Source: Bifidobacterium callimiconis (GTDB lineage Bacteria; Actinomycetota; Actinomycetes; Actinomycetales; Bifidobacteriaceae). Taken from it: a stretch of DNA of 64,000 bases. A model generated the notes under the pieces. That model did not search any database, had not been told where the DNA came from, and saw only the letters and a program-made list of their open reading frames with translations. A program made the position numbers and the translations under genes. The stretch spans positions 419,894 to 483,893 of the forward strand of contig NZ_QXGJ01000001.1 of assembly GCF_003952005.1 (NCBI RefSeq). Direction: 5' to 3'. Below are positions 25,228-32,372 of the stretch, piece by piece. The stretch's first letter is position 1. Each line of letters starts with the position of its first letter.

Positions 25228-25311
25228 GGTGGCTCCTCTTGTCCGACGGGGGTAGACTGGTGGTTTGCGGTTTCCACTGGCCTCGCTCCCCTGTCGGGTG
25301 CGGGGCCTTTG

Positions 25312-25521
25312 TCATATGGAGAGGATCCATTGGGCGAGCTGGTTGCAGGAGTACAGGATGCCGGCGATGAGGGTCTCGCTGACGATGACGAGGAGGAGCG
25401 CGCCGATCAGGTCGTCGGGCTTGGGATGTCCGGGTTGTGGACTCCATATGCGGGCGAGCAGCCATGTGGGCAGGCCGATCAGTGCGACGAGCAGGATGGC
25501 GAGCAGCAGGGTAATGGTCAT
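25312..25521 (-). CDS. Small two-span membrane protein
   Basis: A 69-residue protein with two membrane segments (TITLLLAILLVALIGLPTWL and IGALLLVIVSETLIAGILY). ATG 25521 has GGAGGA upstream. It presumably overlapped the stop of the preceding gene by four bases before that gene lost its frame; now the preceding reading frame runs straight into it, so an N-terminally extended 118-residue product is also possible. Function unknown. Confidence 0.6.
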   Translation of the reverse strand: MTITLLLAILLVALIGLPTWLLARIWSPQPGHPKPDDLIGALLLVIVSETLIAGILYSCNQLAQWILSI

Positions 25522-25668
25522 GATTCCTCCGGGCTGGTGCCGTCGTAGGGGTTGCGTGGCGGATGATGGGCGCCCGTCCGGTCGGGGCCGACCATGTGTT
25601 CTGGTGTGTGCGTGGTATCCCTCGTCCCATGCGATGGCCATGAGGCGACGCTGCGTTCCGGTCAGCAC
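25518..25668 (-). pseudogene. Small early phage gene with a CA-repeat frameshift
   Basis: GTG 25668 behind GGAGGAA starts MLTGTQRRLMAIAWDEGYHA. At a (CA)3 tract (25605-25610) the frame shifts. Inserting one CA continues the protein as TPEHMVGPDRTGAHHPPRNP and ends in EES with TGA overlapping the next ATG, exactly as other gene joints in this operon do. The ending resembles that of the upstream gene (NPYDTDTEES). As given, the frame runs on into the membrane protein gene. Sequencing error is not excluded. Confidence 0.55.
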
Positions 25669-25919
25669 GATTCCTCCGTGTCGGTGTCGTAGGGGTTGGC
25701 GAGTGGCCGGTCCGCGTTGCCCTGGGCCCAGCGGATGCCGGCATTGCAGCCGATGAACCAGGCTCGGGCCATCTGCTCCCTGTCATGCTCGGCAAGCCAT
25801 TGGGCGAACCGCTGGGCGCGCAGGTCGATGTCGTCAGGATCGCCGGACCATGCATGGCTATAGTCGTGGAGGATGCTCGACAGACTGATCTCCTCGTCCT
25901 GTGTGGTGTAGATGCTCAT
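25662..25919 (-). CDS. Small early phage protein
   Basis: An 85-residue acidic protein (MSIYTTQDEEISLSSILHDY ... FAQWLAEHDREQMARAWFIG) ending NPYDTDTEESC. ATG 25919 follows GGAGGA. The helix WLAEHDREQMARAWFIGCN resembles a motif in many short phage proteins of unknown role. The four-to-seven-base overlaps with neighbours show operon membership. No function assigned. Confidence 0.6.
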   Translation of the reverse strand: MSIYTTQDEEISLSSILHDYSHAWSGDPDDIDLRAQRFAQWLAEHDREQMARAWFIGCNAGIRWAQGNADRPLANPYDTDTEESC

Positions 25920-26116
25920 GATTCCTCCATGCCGGCGAGCGCAGTGCCGGTGATTGTGCTGGTGGGGCATTGCTGGTTCTTTCGTGGTTCGTTGGTGCTG
26001 ATGAGTTCGACGATGTCGTCGTGAGTGACGAACGGGACGTTTTCCTGGATTTCGTCGATGGTGAGGCCGTCATGACACCAGCGGCGGATGATACGGGCCA
26101 CGTGTTCGCCAATCAT
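25916..26116 (-). CDS. Small early phage protein, HTH-like
   Basis: A 66-residue protein. Residues 1-45 (MIGEHVARIIRRWCHDGLTI, DEIQENVPFVTHDDIVELIS) have the helix-turn-helix-like spacing of a short DNA-binding domain, followed by a polar tail. ATG 26116 has GGGGGAG upstream and overlaps the previous stop. Could be a small regulator; unproven. Confidence 0.5.
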   Translation of the reverse strand: MIGEHVARIIRRWCHDGLTIDEIQENVPFVTHDDIVELISTNEPRKNQQCPTSTITGTALAGMEES

Positions 26117-26310
26117 GCGCTCTCCCCCGTGCTGGTGGTGTTGAGCTGGGCGAGGGTCCAGTCGAGGGCGGTGAGCCAGCCCGACTGCCAGCCCAGGACG
26201 TATGCCTCGCCGGCGGATAGTCCGGTCAGGTCCTGTTCCCGGCAGGCGGCGAGCGCGAGGTCGATCATCCAGTCGGGTATGGGCTGGTCGAGGGTAGTTG
26301 CGGTGGTCAT
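26113..26310 (-). CDS. Small early phage protein
   Basis: A 65-residue, mostly helical acidic protein (MTTATTLDQPIPDWMIDLAL, GEAYVLGWQSGWLTALDWTL). ATG has GAAAGGA upstream; it overlaps neighbours by four bases at both ends. No family recognised. Confidence 0.55.
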   Translation of the reverse strand: MTTATTLDQPIPDWMIDLALAACREQDLTGLSAGEAYVLGWQSGWLTALDWTLAQLNTTSTGESA

Positions 26311-26756
26311 GAGTGGTCCTTTCGTGTTTGGCGGCGACGTTCCCTGCGTCGTGCGTTGATGGCCTTGCGGTGACGGCGTCGGTATTCGCGTTCTCGTTCA
26401 CGGATGCGCTCGCTGTGTTCGGCACGGTATTGGCGGCCGTAGTCGGCAAGCTGTTCGCGATGCGCGGCCCGGTACTGACGGTTGTAGTCGGAGAGCTGCT
26501 CGCGGTGTTCGGCACGGTATTGGCGGTCCCGTTCGCGCAGCTGCTCGCGGTGGGCCTGCCGGTATCGGCGGCTGCGCTCGCGGGATTTGGCCATGACGTC
26601 GGGTTCGTGTAGGTAGCAGGGGCGGCAGAGTTTGCGGGCGTGGAGTTTGACGTGTAGGCCGCATTTGGCGCATACGGGCAGGGGCGGGCGTTCCGGGCCG
26701 CGGCATTCGTTAATGAATGCCGCGGTCTCGGGGTCGGTGACATCGAGGTTACTCAT
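26307..26756 (-). CDS. Zinc-ribbon protein with Arg-rich 15-residue repeats
   Basis: A 149-residue protein. Residues about 28-50 hold a four-Cys zinc motif (CAKCGLHVKLHARKLCRPC). The rest is five tandem, about 15-residue, Arg/Tyr/Glu-rich repeats of the type RDRQYRAEHREQLSD, ending very basic (RRRERRRQTRK). The repeats are visible at DNA level as 45-bp units. The composition suggests nucleic-acid binding; similar Zn-ribbon repeat proteins appear in other actinophages without known role. ATG 26756 overlaps the previous gene's end. Confidence 0.65.
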   Translation of the reverse strand: MSNLDVTDPETAAFINECRGPERPPLPVCAKCGLHVKLHARKLCRPCYLHEPDVMAKSRERSRRYRQAHREQLRERDRQYRAEHREQLSDYNRQYRAAHREQLADYGRQYRAEHSERIREREREYRRRHRKAINARRRERRRQTRKDHS

Positions 26757-26940
26757 CGGCGGTCTCGAGGAGCGGGCTGATGTCGGTCGGGATGCCGGCA
26801 TGCTCGTACACGTGGTCGGCGAGCGCGCGGATGGTATTCGTGTCGGGGATGATGAGCGGCAGGGTGTTGGCTGCGTCCGTGATGGCCTGGGCGAGGGACT
26901 GGCGCGTGTAGATGCGCGCCAGGGTGACGAGGGCGCTCAT
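26749..26940 (-). CDS. Small early phage protein
   Basis: A 63-residue helical protein (MSALVTLARIYTRQSLAQAI, TIRALADHVYEHAGIPTDIS). It overlaps the stop of the exonuclease gene by four bases and the zinc-ribbon gene start by eight. No function recognised. Confidence 0.5.
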   Translation of the reverse strand: MSALVTLARIYTRQSLAQAITDAANTLPLIIPDTNTIRALADHVYEHAGIPTDISPLLETADE

Positions 26941-27509
26941 TGCAGGGTCTCCTTGTGCATGGTGGCGATGATGGCCTGGTAGTCGGCGAGGTCACGGGTC
27001 AGGCAGTCGTGGACACGGTGGGTGCCGGGCTGGTGGTGCGGGTAGGGGTCGTGGCCCAAGGCGAGCTGTGCGAGACGCAGGCCGGTCAGGTCGAGCTTGC
27101 GGTAGGACACCCCGTCAAGCAGGCTTGGACGGTAGACGGCGAGCTTGGCCCGGATCCAGCGCAGGTCGAAGTCCGGGTTCGTGCCGGCCGGATGCAGCAC
27201 CGCGCTCGCCCAGGCGGGCTCGTGGATGAAACCGTCACAGTCAGCGGCCGCCTGGCTCAGGCTGGTCGCCGTGGCGAACGCCTGGGCGAGCAGGTTGTTG
27301 TCCATGTGCATGCGGATCGCCCGCAGCTGGTCCACGCCCGTGACACGAACCCCGTCACAGGGGTGGATCACCTCCTGCAGACTGCCCAGTGTCCGTTCCC
27401 CGTCCATGCTGGTGACCATCAGCCCGATCTCGAGCAGACACCCCGCAGCGGGATCCAGGCCCGTGGTCTCCACATCCATCCACAACAGCAGATGCTTCTC
27501 ATTGCTCAT
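26937..27509 (-). CDS. DnaQ-like 3'-5' exonuclease (DEDDh)
   Basis: A 190-residue protein with exonuclease motif I WMDVETTGLDP (Asp/Glu metal ligands), a middle segment NPDFDLRWIRAKL placing the second Asp, and motif III HRVHDCLTRDLADYQAI with the His and final Asp of DEDDh enzymes. It most resembles oligoribonuclease/DnaQ-type RNases T-like phage proteins. ATG 27509 has AAAGGAA upstream. In the phage it could process DNA ends or clear nano-RNA during replication. Confidence 0.8.
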   Translation of the reverse strand: MSNEKHLLLWMDVETTGLDPAAGCLLEIGLMVTSMDGERTLGSLQEVIHPCDGVRVTGVDQLRAIRMHMDNNLLAQAFATATSLSQAAADCDGFIHEPAWASAVLHPAGTNPDFDLRWIRAKLAVYRPSLLDGVSYRKLDLTGLRLAQLALGHDPYPHHQPGTHRVHDCLTRDLADYQAIIATMHKETLQ

Positions 27510-27523
27510 TTCACTGATTCCTT

Positions 27524-27934
27524 TCACTTGGCTTCCATGCCGAAACCCTTGATGTCCCCGATCCGGACCGGCATGCCATCCGGCGGAGCGCACGGTATCC
27601 GCCGCCCATCCGCCGTCAGCAGCTGCCAGCCATGACGCCGGTAGTACACCGGCACCCCGGCCGGATCGGCCCACATGCGCACCAGATACCCCAACCGGTA
27701 CGCCGCACCCGTATGCGCGTGCACCCAGCCGTGACAGCCGTCACTGCCCGAGCCACACAACGGCACCAGATTCTCCGCCTCATGCAACCGGGCGAACGGG
27801 TGACTGCGCAGCCGACGATGATGCACGCTGTACCCGCTCCAGCGGGAGCCGATCTCCTGCTCGCAGATGATGCATTTGTGGCCGTCGCGGTTGAGGACGG
27901 TGCGGCGGGTGTTGGTGGTGGGCTGGCTGGTCAT
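27524..27934 (-). CDS. HNH endonuclease (early region)
   Basis: A 136-residue HNH protein: CIICEQEI zinc pair, SVHHRRLRSHP catalytic His region, and NLVPLCGSGSDGCHGWVHAH completing the fold. Such early-region HNH proteins are frequent in actinophages and may be homing-type or recombination nucleases. It overlaps the upstream small gene by four bases. Confidence 0.82.
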   Translation of the reverse strand: MTSQPTTNTRRTVLNRDGHKCIICEQEIGSRWSGYSVHHRRLRSHPFARLHEAENLVPLCGSGSDGCHGWVHAHTGAAYRLGYLVRMWADPAGVPVYYRRHGWQLLTADGRRIPCAPPDGMPVRIGDIKGFGMEAK

Positions 27935-28173
27935 GCGGTTTCCTTGAGGATGTTGATGCTGCGGAATGTGGGGCTGAGGGTGTTGCCGTTGGGGTTGGTG
28001 ATGATCACGTCGATGGGGAGGTCTCGGTCGCGCATGACGAGCATGGGGCCGATGGTGCGTGCGGTGAGGTGGCCGTCGATGATGGTGTTGTTCCAGGTTC
28101 TGGCGATGTAGCGGTGATGTTCGAGGTGTTGCCAGTCGAGGGGTTTCCAGTCGAGGCTTTCGCTGACGTTCAT
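27931..28173 (-). CDS. Small early phage protein
   Basis: An 80-residue protein (MNVSESLDWKPLDWQHLEHH ... TIGPMLVMRDRDLPIDVII). ATG 28173 has AAAGGAA upstream, and its TGA/ATG junctions overlap the replication gene and the HNH gene. Beta-rich; no family recognised. Confidence 0.55.
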   Translation of the reverse strand: MNVSESLDWKPLDWQHLEHHRYIARTWNNTIIDGHLTARTIGPMLVMRDRDLPIDVIITNPNGNTLSPTFRSINILKETA

Positions 28174-29147
28174 GCGGTTCCTTTCGTTGCGATGTCGATG
28201 ATTTTGTTGGCTGCCTGGTCGGGGGTTTCGCCGCCTTTGACGCTGGCCCAGAACGTTTGTTCGAGGCTGGTGGTGAATGCTCCGTCGGGTAGCTGGGTTT
28301 CGATGTGTTCGTGGATCCATGCGCGGCTGATGCCGCCCCATTCGTAGCCGCGTGACCGTGGCGCGGTCTGGCGCCATGTGCCTTTGGCGAGCCAGTTGGC
28401 CAGGTGGGGCACGTAGCGGATCGGGGTGTCGCCGTGGCGGGTCTGTCGGGCGTAGGTTTCGGCGGCTTGGACGATCAGGCCGGGGTTGACGGGCCCGGTG
28501 CCGTCGCCGGCCAGTGCCTGGAGGAACGCGTCACGGGTTTTGCCGTGGCTGCCGCCGGGTTTGGGCCAGACGGCCTCGATGGCGTTCAGAGCCGCGTCGA
28601 TCGCGGCCGGGTCCGGTCCGGAAGGGTCTGGTTCGGAAGGGTCTGGTTCGGTTTTGGTTCCGGAGGGGTTGGGGGTGGTTATAGGGATAGGTTCGGATAG
28701 GTATCCCTTTGCTTCGATTTTTCCCGAAGCAATTGCTTCGTTGTTGCTTGAAGCATTTGCTTCGTTGTCGTGCGTGGTGTCTGCTTCGGTTTTGCTTCGT
28801 CGTGCCTGTCCGGATTTTCGACCTCCCTTGCGTCCCGCGGCGGCGCGTTTCTGGCTGAGTTCCGCGCCGCCGGCGAACTTGCACAGGTTGGCCGATTCGA
28901 TGAGCCGGTAGCGTCCCGGCTCGTCGGCCTCGGTCAGGAAGCCGGCCTCGATCAGTGCCGTGGTGAGTTTTGGGGTGCCTCCGAACTGGCGGATACGGGT
29001 CTTGGTGAAGGTGCCGTCGTAGGCGGCGTCGCGCTTCTGCCGGCCTACGTACGAGCCGAGTTTCACCCATAGGCCGAGGGCGGCGAGGGGCAGTTCCTCG
29101 CATGCGACGGCGTCGTAGATGCCGTCGTCGACCATGAACCATGTCAT
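28170..29147 (-). CDS. Replication initiator-like protein with internal iterons
   Basis: A 325-residue protein. The N-terminal 100 residues (MTWFMVDDGIYDAVACEELP, FTKTRIRQFGGTPKLTTALI) form a winged-helix-like domain as in phage replisome organisers, followed by a low-complexity linker (about residues 110-190, DPSEPDPSGPDPA-type and repeated EA motifs) and a helical C-terminal domain (YARQTRHGDTPIRYVPHLA, NWLAKGTWR), the usual primosome-binding part. It lies downstream of ssb. It would open the phage origin and load the host helicase. Confidence 0.72.
   Translation of the reverse strand: MTWFMVDDGIYDAVACEELPLAALGLWVKLGSYVGRQKRDAAYDGTFTKTRIRQFGGTPKLTTALIEAGFLTEADEPGRYRLIESANLCKFAGGAELSQKRAAAGRKGGRKSGQARRSKTEADTTHDNEANASSNNEAIASGKIEAKGYLSEPIPITTPNPSGTKTEPDPSEPDPSGPDPAAIDAALNAIEAVWPKPGGSHGKTRDAFLQALAGDGTGPVNPGLIVQAAETYARQTRHGDTPIRYVPHLANWLAKGTWRQTAPRSRGYEWGGISRAWIHEHIETQLPDGAFTTSLEQTFWASVKGGETPDQAANKIIDIATKGTA
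28709..28800 (-). repeat. Iteron-like repeats, candidate phage replication origin
   Basis: Five copies of CGAAGCA occur on the minus strand at 28799, 28788, 28764, 28740 and 28716, the last four exactly 24 bp apart, in a locally A/T-rich stretch. Two are halves of palindromes (GAAGCAATTGCTTC, GAAGCAAATGCTTC). They lie in the linker-coding part of the replication gene, as lambda iterons lie in O. Confidence 0.6.
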
Positions 29148-29215
29148 TGCGATCACTCTCTTTGTTGGAAATATGGTTGGGCCGCGCCGGCCTTCCACGG
29201 GCGCGGCCGTGTCGT

Positions 29216-29614
29216 CTAGTGGATTTCCCCGGTGGTGGGGTCGACGTTGCCGGGCGTCTGTCCCGTGTCGGGTTCGGTGTCGGTTTCGAGGCTGCGGCGT
29301 AGGTCGTCGAGCATGATCAGTTCGCGGCTTTTGAGTGGTTTCGTGATCATCGTTTCGATCGCGAAACCGGCGTCGATGATGCCCTGGGCGAGCTGGTCGG
29401 CGTCGTACAGGGCCTCGGTGACCGCGTCGATGCTGCCGTAGGTGCGGATGTATGCCTGTTTGGTTGGCAGTTCGAGCATGCCGGCCACGGCGATCCTGAA
29501 CGCGGCGGCGCAGTCCTTGAGGGTCGAGGCCTTCTTGGAGAGCTTGAGCAGCATGACGGGGGTGATCTCGTCGGGGATGAGCTGGTCCTGGACGAGTTTG
29601 CGTTTGCGTGTCAC
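29216..29614 (-). CDS. Early phage protein of unknown function
   Basis: A 132-residue protein starting GTG (VTRKRKLVQDQLIPDEITPV) behind AAAGGA. Mostly helical (MLLKLSKKASTLKDCAAAFR, YGSIDAVTEALYDADQLAQG) with a disordered acidic tail ending DPTTGEIH. It lies between ssb and the replication gene, so a role in replication or recombination is likely from context only. Confidence 0.6.
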   Translation of the reverse strand: MTRKRKLVQDQLIPDEITPVMLLKLSKKASTLKDCAAAFRIAVAGMLELPTKQAYIRTYGSIDAVTEALYDADQLAQGIIDAGFAIETMITKPLKSRELIMLDDLRRSLETDTEPDTGQTPGNVDPTTGEIH

Positions 29615-29628
29615 TTGGTTTGTCCTTT

Positions 29629-30138
29629 CTAGAATTCGGGGTCCGGTTCCGGGTCGGGGTTGCCGTAGTTCGCGCCGTTGCCGACGGGCTGGCCCCATGG
29701 GTCGGTGTCCTGCGGCTGGTTGCGTGGCGCGCCGGTGAACCCGTGTGGCTGGCCGTTGTCGTTGGCGTTTCGGGTCACGCGTGCGCTGTTGCGGGACAGG
29801 GCTGGGCCGATCTCGTCCACGCGTAGTTCGGTCACGGTGCGATTGGTGCCGTCGTTGGCGGTGTAGGAGCGTTGGGTCAGTCGGCCCTGCGCGATCACGC
29901 GCATGCCCTTGGCCAGCGACGAGCCGATGTTGGAGGCGAGCGGCGTGTGGGTGGAGTCCCATGCCGAGCAGCGCAGGAACAGCGCGGTGCCGTCCTCCCA
30001 TTGGCCGGTCTGCCGGTTGTAGGTGCGGGGCGTGCTGGCGATGGTGAAGTTCGCGACCGTGGCGCCGCTGGGGATGGTGCGCAGTTCGGGGTCGGCGGTG
30101 AGGTTGCCGACGATCGTGATGACGGTGTCTCCTGCCAT
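29629..30138 (-). CDS. ssb: Single-stranded DNA-binding protein
   Basis: A 169-residue SSB: the OB fold covers about residues 1-110 ([71 protein letters not shown]). The linker is Gly/Asn/Pro-rich and the acidic tip DPEPDPEF serves partner binding. It protects phage single strands during replication. ATG overlaps the previous stop (TAATG). Confidence 0.92.
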   Translation of the reverse strand: MAGDTVITIVGNLTADPELRTIPSGATVANFTIASTPRTYNRQTGQWEDGTALFLRCSAWDSTHTPLASNIGSSLAKGMRVIAQGRLTQRSYTANDGTNRTVTELRVDEIGPALSRNSARVTRNANDNGQPHGFTGAPRNQPQDTDPWGQPVGNGANYGNPDPEPDPEF

Positions 30139-30407
30139 TAGTCCTCCTTGGCGCGTTCGGGTTTGCGTTTCCACATGCACAGGGCGCTGATCGTTCGTCG
30201 CTGCCTGTCGACGATCACGTCGCCGAATCGTGGCGGCAGGATCGTGACGGGCCAGGCTGGCTCCCTGTTGAGCCTGCGAATGGGGTCGAACAGGGTGTCG
30301 AGCAGTTCGCCGGCGCTCATGCGTTCGGCGTCCGCGCTCAATGGCCATTCGAACAGGCTGGTGGATTCGGGCCGGTGGTCGTAGTCGTCAGGCTGCGTCA
30401 TCCACAT
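30138..30407 (-). CDS. Early phage protein of unknown function
   Basis: An 89-residue protein ([20 protein letters not shown] ... [20 protein letters not shown]) with a basic end ([12 protein letters not shown]). ATG 30407 follows GGAGGAAGGGG and overlaps the upstream membrane-protein gene by 20 bases; ATG 30401 is possible. Coupled to ssb by TAATG. No function recognised. Confidence 0.5.
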   Translation of the reverse strand: MWMTQPDDYDHRPESTSLFEWPLSADAERMSAGELLDTLFDPIRRLNREPAWPVTILPPRFGDVIVDRQRRTISALCMWKRKPERAKED

Positions 30408-30645
30408 CCCCTTCCTCCTTTTCGCACACGAGCCAGAGCCAGACCATGGGCAGGATCACGGTGAGCAGGGCGCTCAGGGTGATGGCCCATTGGGGGCTGC
30501 CGGTCAGGTGGCTGTGGGTGATCGCGTAGCAGGCGCACCAGCCCTCGGCGAGGGTGATCAGGATCAGCCACAGGCCGCGCGTGCCGTGGTGGCGTGCGGG
30601 CCATTGGCGTACGTGGCGCCAGGGCAGGTCGTCATGGGTGTTCAT
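30388..30645 (-). CDS. Small two-span membrane protein
   Basis: An 85-residue protein with two membrane segments: GLWLILITLAEGWCACYAI and WAITLSALLTVILPMVWLWL, with a charged tail ([12 protein letters not shown]). ATG 30645 has GAAAGGAA upstream. Probably an early-expressed phage membrane protein; role unknown. Confidence 0.6.
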   Translation of the reverse strand: MNTHDDLPWRHVRQWPARHHGTRGLWLILITLAEGWCACYAITHSHLTGSPQWAITLSALLTVILPMVWLWLVCEKEEGDVDDAA

Positions 30646-30881
30646 CGGTAGTTCCTTTCGTCTCTCATCGCGAATGCGAATTGCCAGCGGCTGGCCCCGC
30701 CCACGCATTGGCGTCGCACCCCGCCGGATTCGCTCAGCCATGTCACGCCGTTGCGTCTGGCGATCGTGGCCGCGGTGAACGCGAGCATGCGTTCCTCGTT
30801 CTCGAGGAACACGATGTCGCCCGGCGCGAGCTCGTCGAGCGTGTCGATCCGCGTGCCGGCGTCAAGCAGCTGCTTCCACAC
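30642..30881 (-). CDS. Small early phage protein
   Basis: A 79-residue protein read from GTG 30881, which has AAAGGAG about nine bases upstream (MWKQLLDAGTRIDTLDELAP ... FLENEERMLAFTAATIARRN). It contains GDIVFLENEE, reminiscent of small beta-barrel domains, and ends WQFAFAMRDERNYR. It overlaps the next gene by four bases. No family recognised. Confidence 0.55.
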   Translation of the reverse strand: MWKQLLDAGTRIDTLDELAPGDIVFLENEERMLAFTAATIARRNGVTWLSESGGVRRQCVGGASRWQFAFAMRDERNYR

Positions 30882-30929
30882 TGGTGTCTCTCCTTTTGGT
30901 TGTGCCTTCGGGCCGTGGGCCCGTGGTCG

Positions 30930-31055
30930 TGCCGTGGCGGGGATTCGAACCCCGTGCCCGCCGGTGTCGCGCTGTTGGTGGATCTCATCACTGCTGTCTC
31001 AAAAGGAGTCGCGCGTCCTTGCGGGCGTCCGGTCGCCGCCTGAGCGGCCCACGGC
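30930..31055 (-). ncRNA. tRNA-like element (T-arm and acceptor only)
   Basis: The minus strand has a perfect T-arm (CGGGG TTCGAAT CCCCG) followed by CCACGGC and a discriminator A. Its exact 7-bp acceptor partner GCCGTGG lies 126 nt upstream. No convincing anticodon arm forms in between, and the span is too long for a normal tRNA. It may be a decayed phage tRNA, an old att fragment, or a tRNA mimic. It sits in a gene-free stretch between the excisionase-like gene and the early operon. Confidence 0.35.
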
Positions 31056-31248
31056 GTCGACGAACGGACCGTCGTGAAAGGGTCGTCCCATGCGGTCACG
31101 GGAGTGGTCCAGGGAATCCTCGTCCGACGGTCCTGTCGTTGGCGGCCCGGCCGGACACATGACAACCGGACGGGCCACCATTCCCGCCCCACAAGTGGAC
31201 GGGAGGTCTTGAAATTGGTTAATGGATGGCAAAAGGTGGTTTCCGCAT

Positions 31249-31374
31249 CCCCGTCGCTCCGCTGGAAGGACGGTTGGCAACAGCGACGGGGAACGCGGGA
31301 ACCGGTGGATCCCCTCCCCTGCCCCGCAACCGGGTAGAGAGTGAAAGAACCCGATACCGGGGCCGGAGGAGGGG
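31249..31374. ncRNA. Structured non-coding segment (two strong hairpins)
   Basis: Within the gene-free interval 30882-31381 two designs stand out. A 10-bp stem CCCCGTCGCT/AGCGACGGGG (31249-31258 with 31282-31291) is followed by a nested, nearly symmetrical stack: CCCCTCC/GGAGGGG, CCCCG/CGGGG and CGGGT/ACCCG (31311-31374), with 4x5 and 4x4 internal loops and a 13-nt apical loop. Either strand could fold. On the minus strand it follows the excisionase-like gene and could be a leader, attenuator or small RNA. No protein frame here looks real. Confidence 0.4.
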
Positions 31375-31381
31375 AAGAATT

Positions 31382-31615
31382 TCATGTTTCGAGGCTGCGG
31401 ATCCACCGTTCCATGGCCTCGCGGGTGACCCTGCGCCGGCCGGGCTTGCCGAACCGGTTGGGCGGGCAGAACGAGTCGAGATCACCATGGTTGATGGCCC
31501 AGCGCACTCCCTCATAGTCGAGCGAGTACACCTGCGCCGCCTGCCGGGGCGTCCACGCCTGCCGTTCGCCCAACGGCACACGACTCGAATCCTCCACAGG
31601 GACGATCACGCTCAT
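31382..31615 (-). CDS. Excisionase-like helix-turn-helix protein
   Basis: A 77-residue protein: WTPRQAAQVYSLDYEGVRWAINHGDLDSF followed by PGRRRVTREAMERWIRSLE, the winged-helix layout of MerR/Xis-type (HTH_17) excisionases. It lies at the start of the early leftward region, far from the integrase. It would bend DNA at the prophage ends to direct excision, or act as an early regulator. ATG 31615 was preferred over a longer frame because of GGAG upstream and domain length. Confidence 0.65.
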   Translation of the reverse strand: MSVIVPVEDSSRVPLGERQAWTPRQAAQVYSLDYEGVRWAINHGDLDSFCPPNRFGKPGRRRVTREAMERWIRSLET

Positions 31616-31654
31616 CGTGACGCTCCATTGTCGGCATGCGGTATGGTGTTTCCC

Positions 31655-32170
31655 ATGGATTGGCTTGCTGAACATAGCGTCGAATTGGCCGGCTTCGTAC
31701 TGACACTGGCGGTGACGATCATTGGTTGGATCATGGAACATAAGAGCTCCAAGGAACGCGACGAGAATCGCCGCCATGACATCAGCATGCTGGAGCAGCA
31801 GGTGGAGGCTCTGCGAGACCAGGCCTCCAGTCTGGAGGAACAGACCGTCCTGCAGCGTGCGCAGGTCGAGATGGCCACGAAGGCGGCCAGAGTGCCGAAG
31901 TGGCGCATATACCAAGTACAAAATCTCGAGTACGCCGTAGAGAACGGGAACACGTTCGACGCGCGAGACGTGCGGGTGGTATTGGCCAGCGGCAAAGAAT
32001 ACGAGCTAGGCGACATCACAAAAGGCTCCTCAATCGGATTCATATTCATGGAGAAAGGCGTCTGGTGCGAGGACGGGAGTTCGGACATCGAGATCACTTG
32101 GATCCAGCCCGACGATCCGGAACGACGACAGTCGGTGACGAATCCGTCTCCCCGGTACGTGAAGTCGTAA
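31655..32170 (+). CDS. Membrane-anchored coiled-coil protein, lone rightward gene
   Basis: A 171-residue protein with an N-terminal membrane segment (VELAGFVLTLAVTIIGWIM, about residues 9-27), a coiled coil (about 30-70, ISMLEQQVEALRDQASSLEE), and a globular C-terminal domain (WRIYQVQNLEYAVENGNTFD, RVVLASGKEYELGDITKGSS). There is no ribosome site; TATGGT ends 7 bases before the ATG, so a leaderless message is possible. It opposes the surrounding leftward genes, and its 3' end overlaps the convergent gene by 77 bases. Superinfection exclusion is a reasonable but unproven guess. Confidence 0.65.
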   Translation: MDWLAEHSVELAGFVLTLAVTIIGWIMEHKSSKERDENRRHDISMLEQQVEALRDQASSLEEQTVLQRAQVEMATKAARVPKWRIYQVQNLEYAVENGNTFDARDVRVVLASGKEYELGDITKGSSIGFIFMEKGVWCEDGSSDIEITWIQPDDPERRQSVTNPSPRYVKS

Positions 32171-32372
32171 ACAACGAGGCCAATATGCCGCCGTCAATTA
32201 GCACGCTCCTGCGATACGAGACAACCGTCTTGTCGAGATCCGGATAATACGTCACCGTCACGGGCTCATCATTCGAGATGCTCGGGGACTCAGGATCCTC
32301 ACCCACCATCCGAGTAAGACGCGCTAACAAGACATCGCTCGGGGAGTCGATAACCACACGGGTCACAGGCAT
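32094..32372 (-). CDS. Unknown protein downstream of the leftward regulator
   Basis: A 92-residue protein (MPVTRVVIDSPSDVLLARLT ... TVTYYPDLDKTVVSYRRSVL). Its ATG overlaps the regulator's TAA (TAATG), so it is translated with it. Its last 77 bases lie under the convergent membrane-protein gene. No family recognised; possibly a partner of the regulator. Confidence 0.5.
   Translation of the reverse strand: MPVTRVVIDSPSDVLLARLTRMVGEDPESPSISNDEPVTVTYYPDLDKTVVSYRRSVLIDGGILASLFTTSRTGETDSSPTVVVPDRRAGSK

Noticed and set aside
31283..31350. Resemblance to cobalamin-riboswitch boxes (GGGGAAC, CCGGTGGATCC, CCTGCCCCGCAAC)
   Set aside because: The P5 pairing is poor, the downstream AGGAGACCTGCC-type box is absent, and no rightward B12-related gene follows.
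30999..31406. A 135-codon minus-strand frame in the gap before the early operon
   Set aside because: No ribosome site, no domain pattern, and it lies over the structured non-coding segment.
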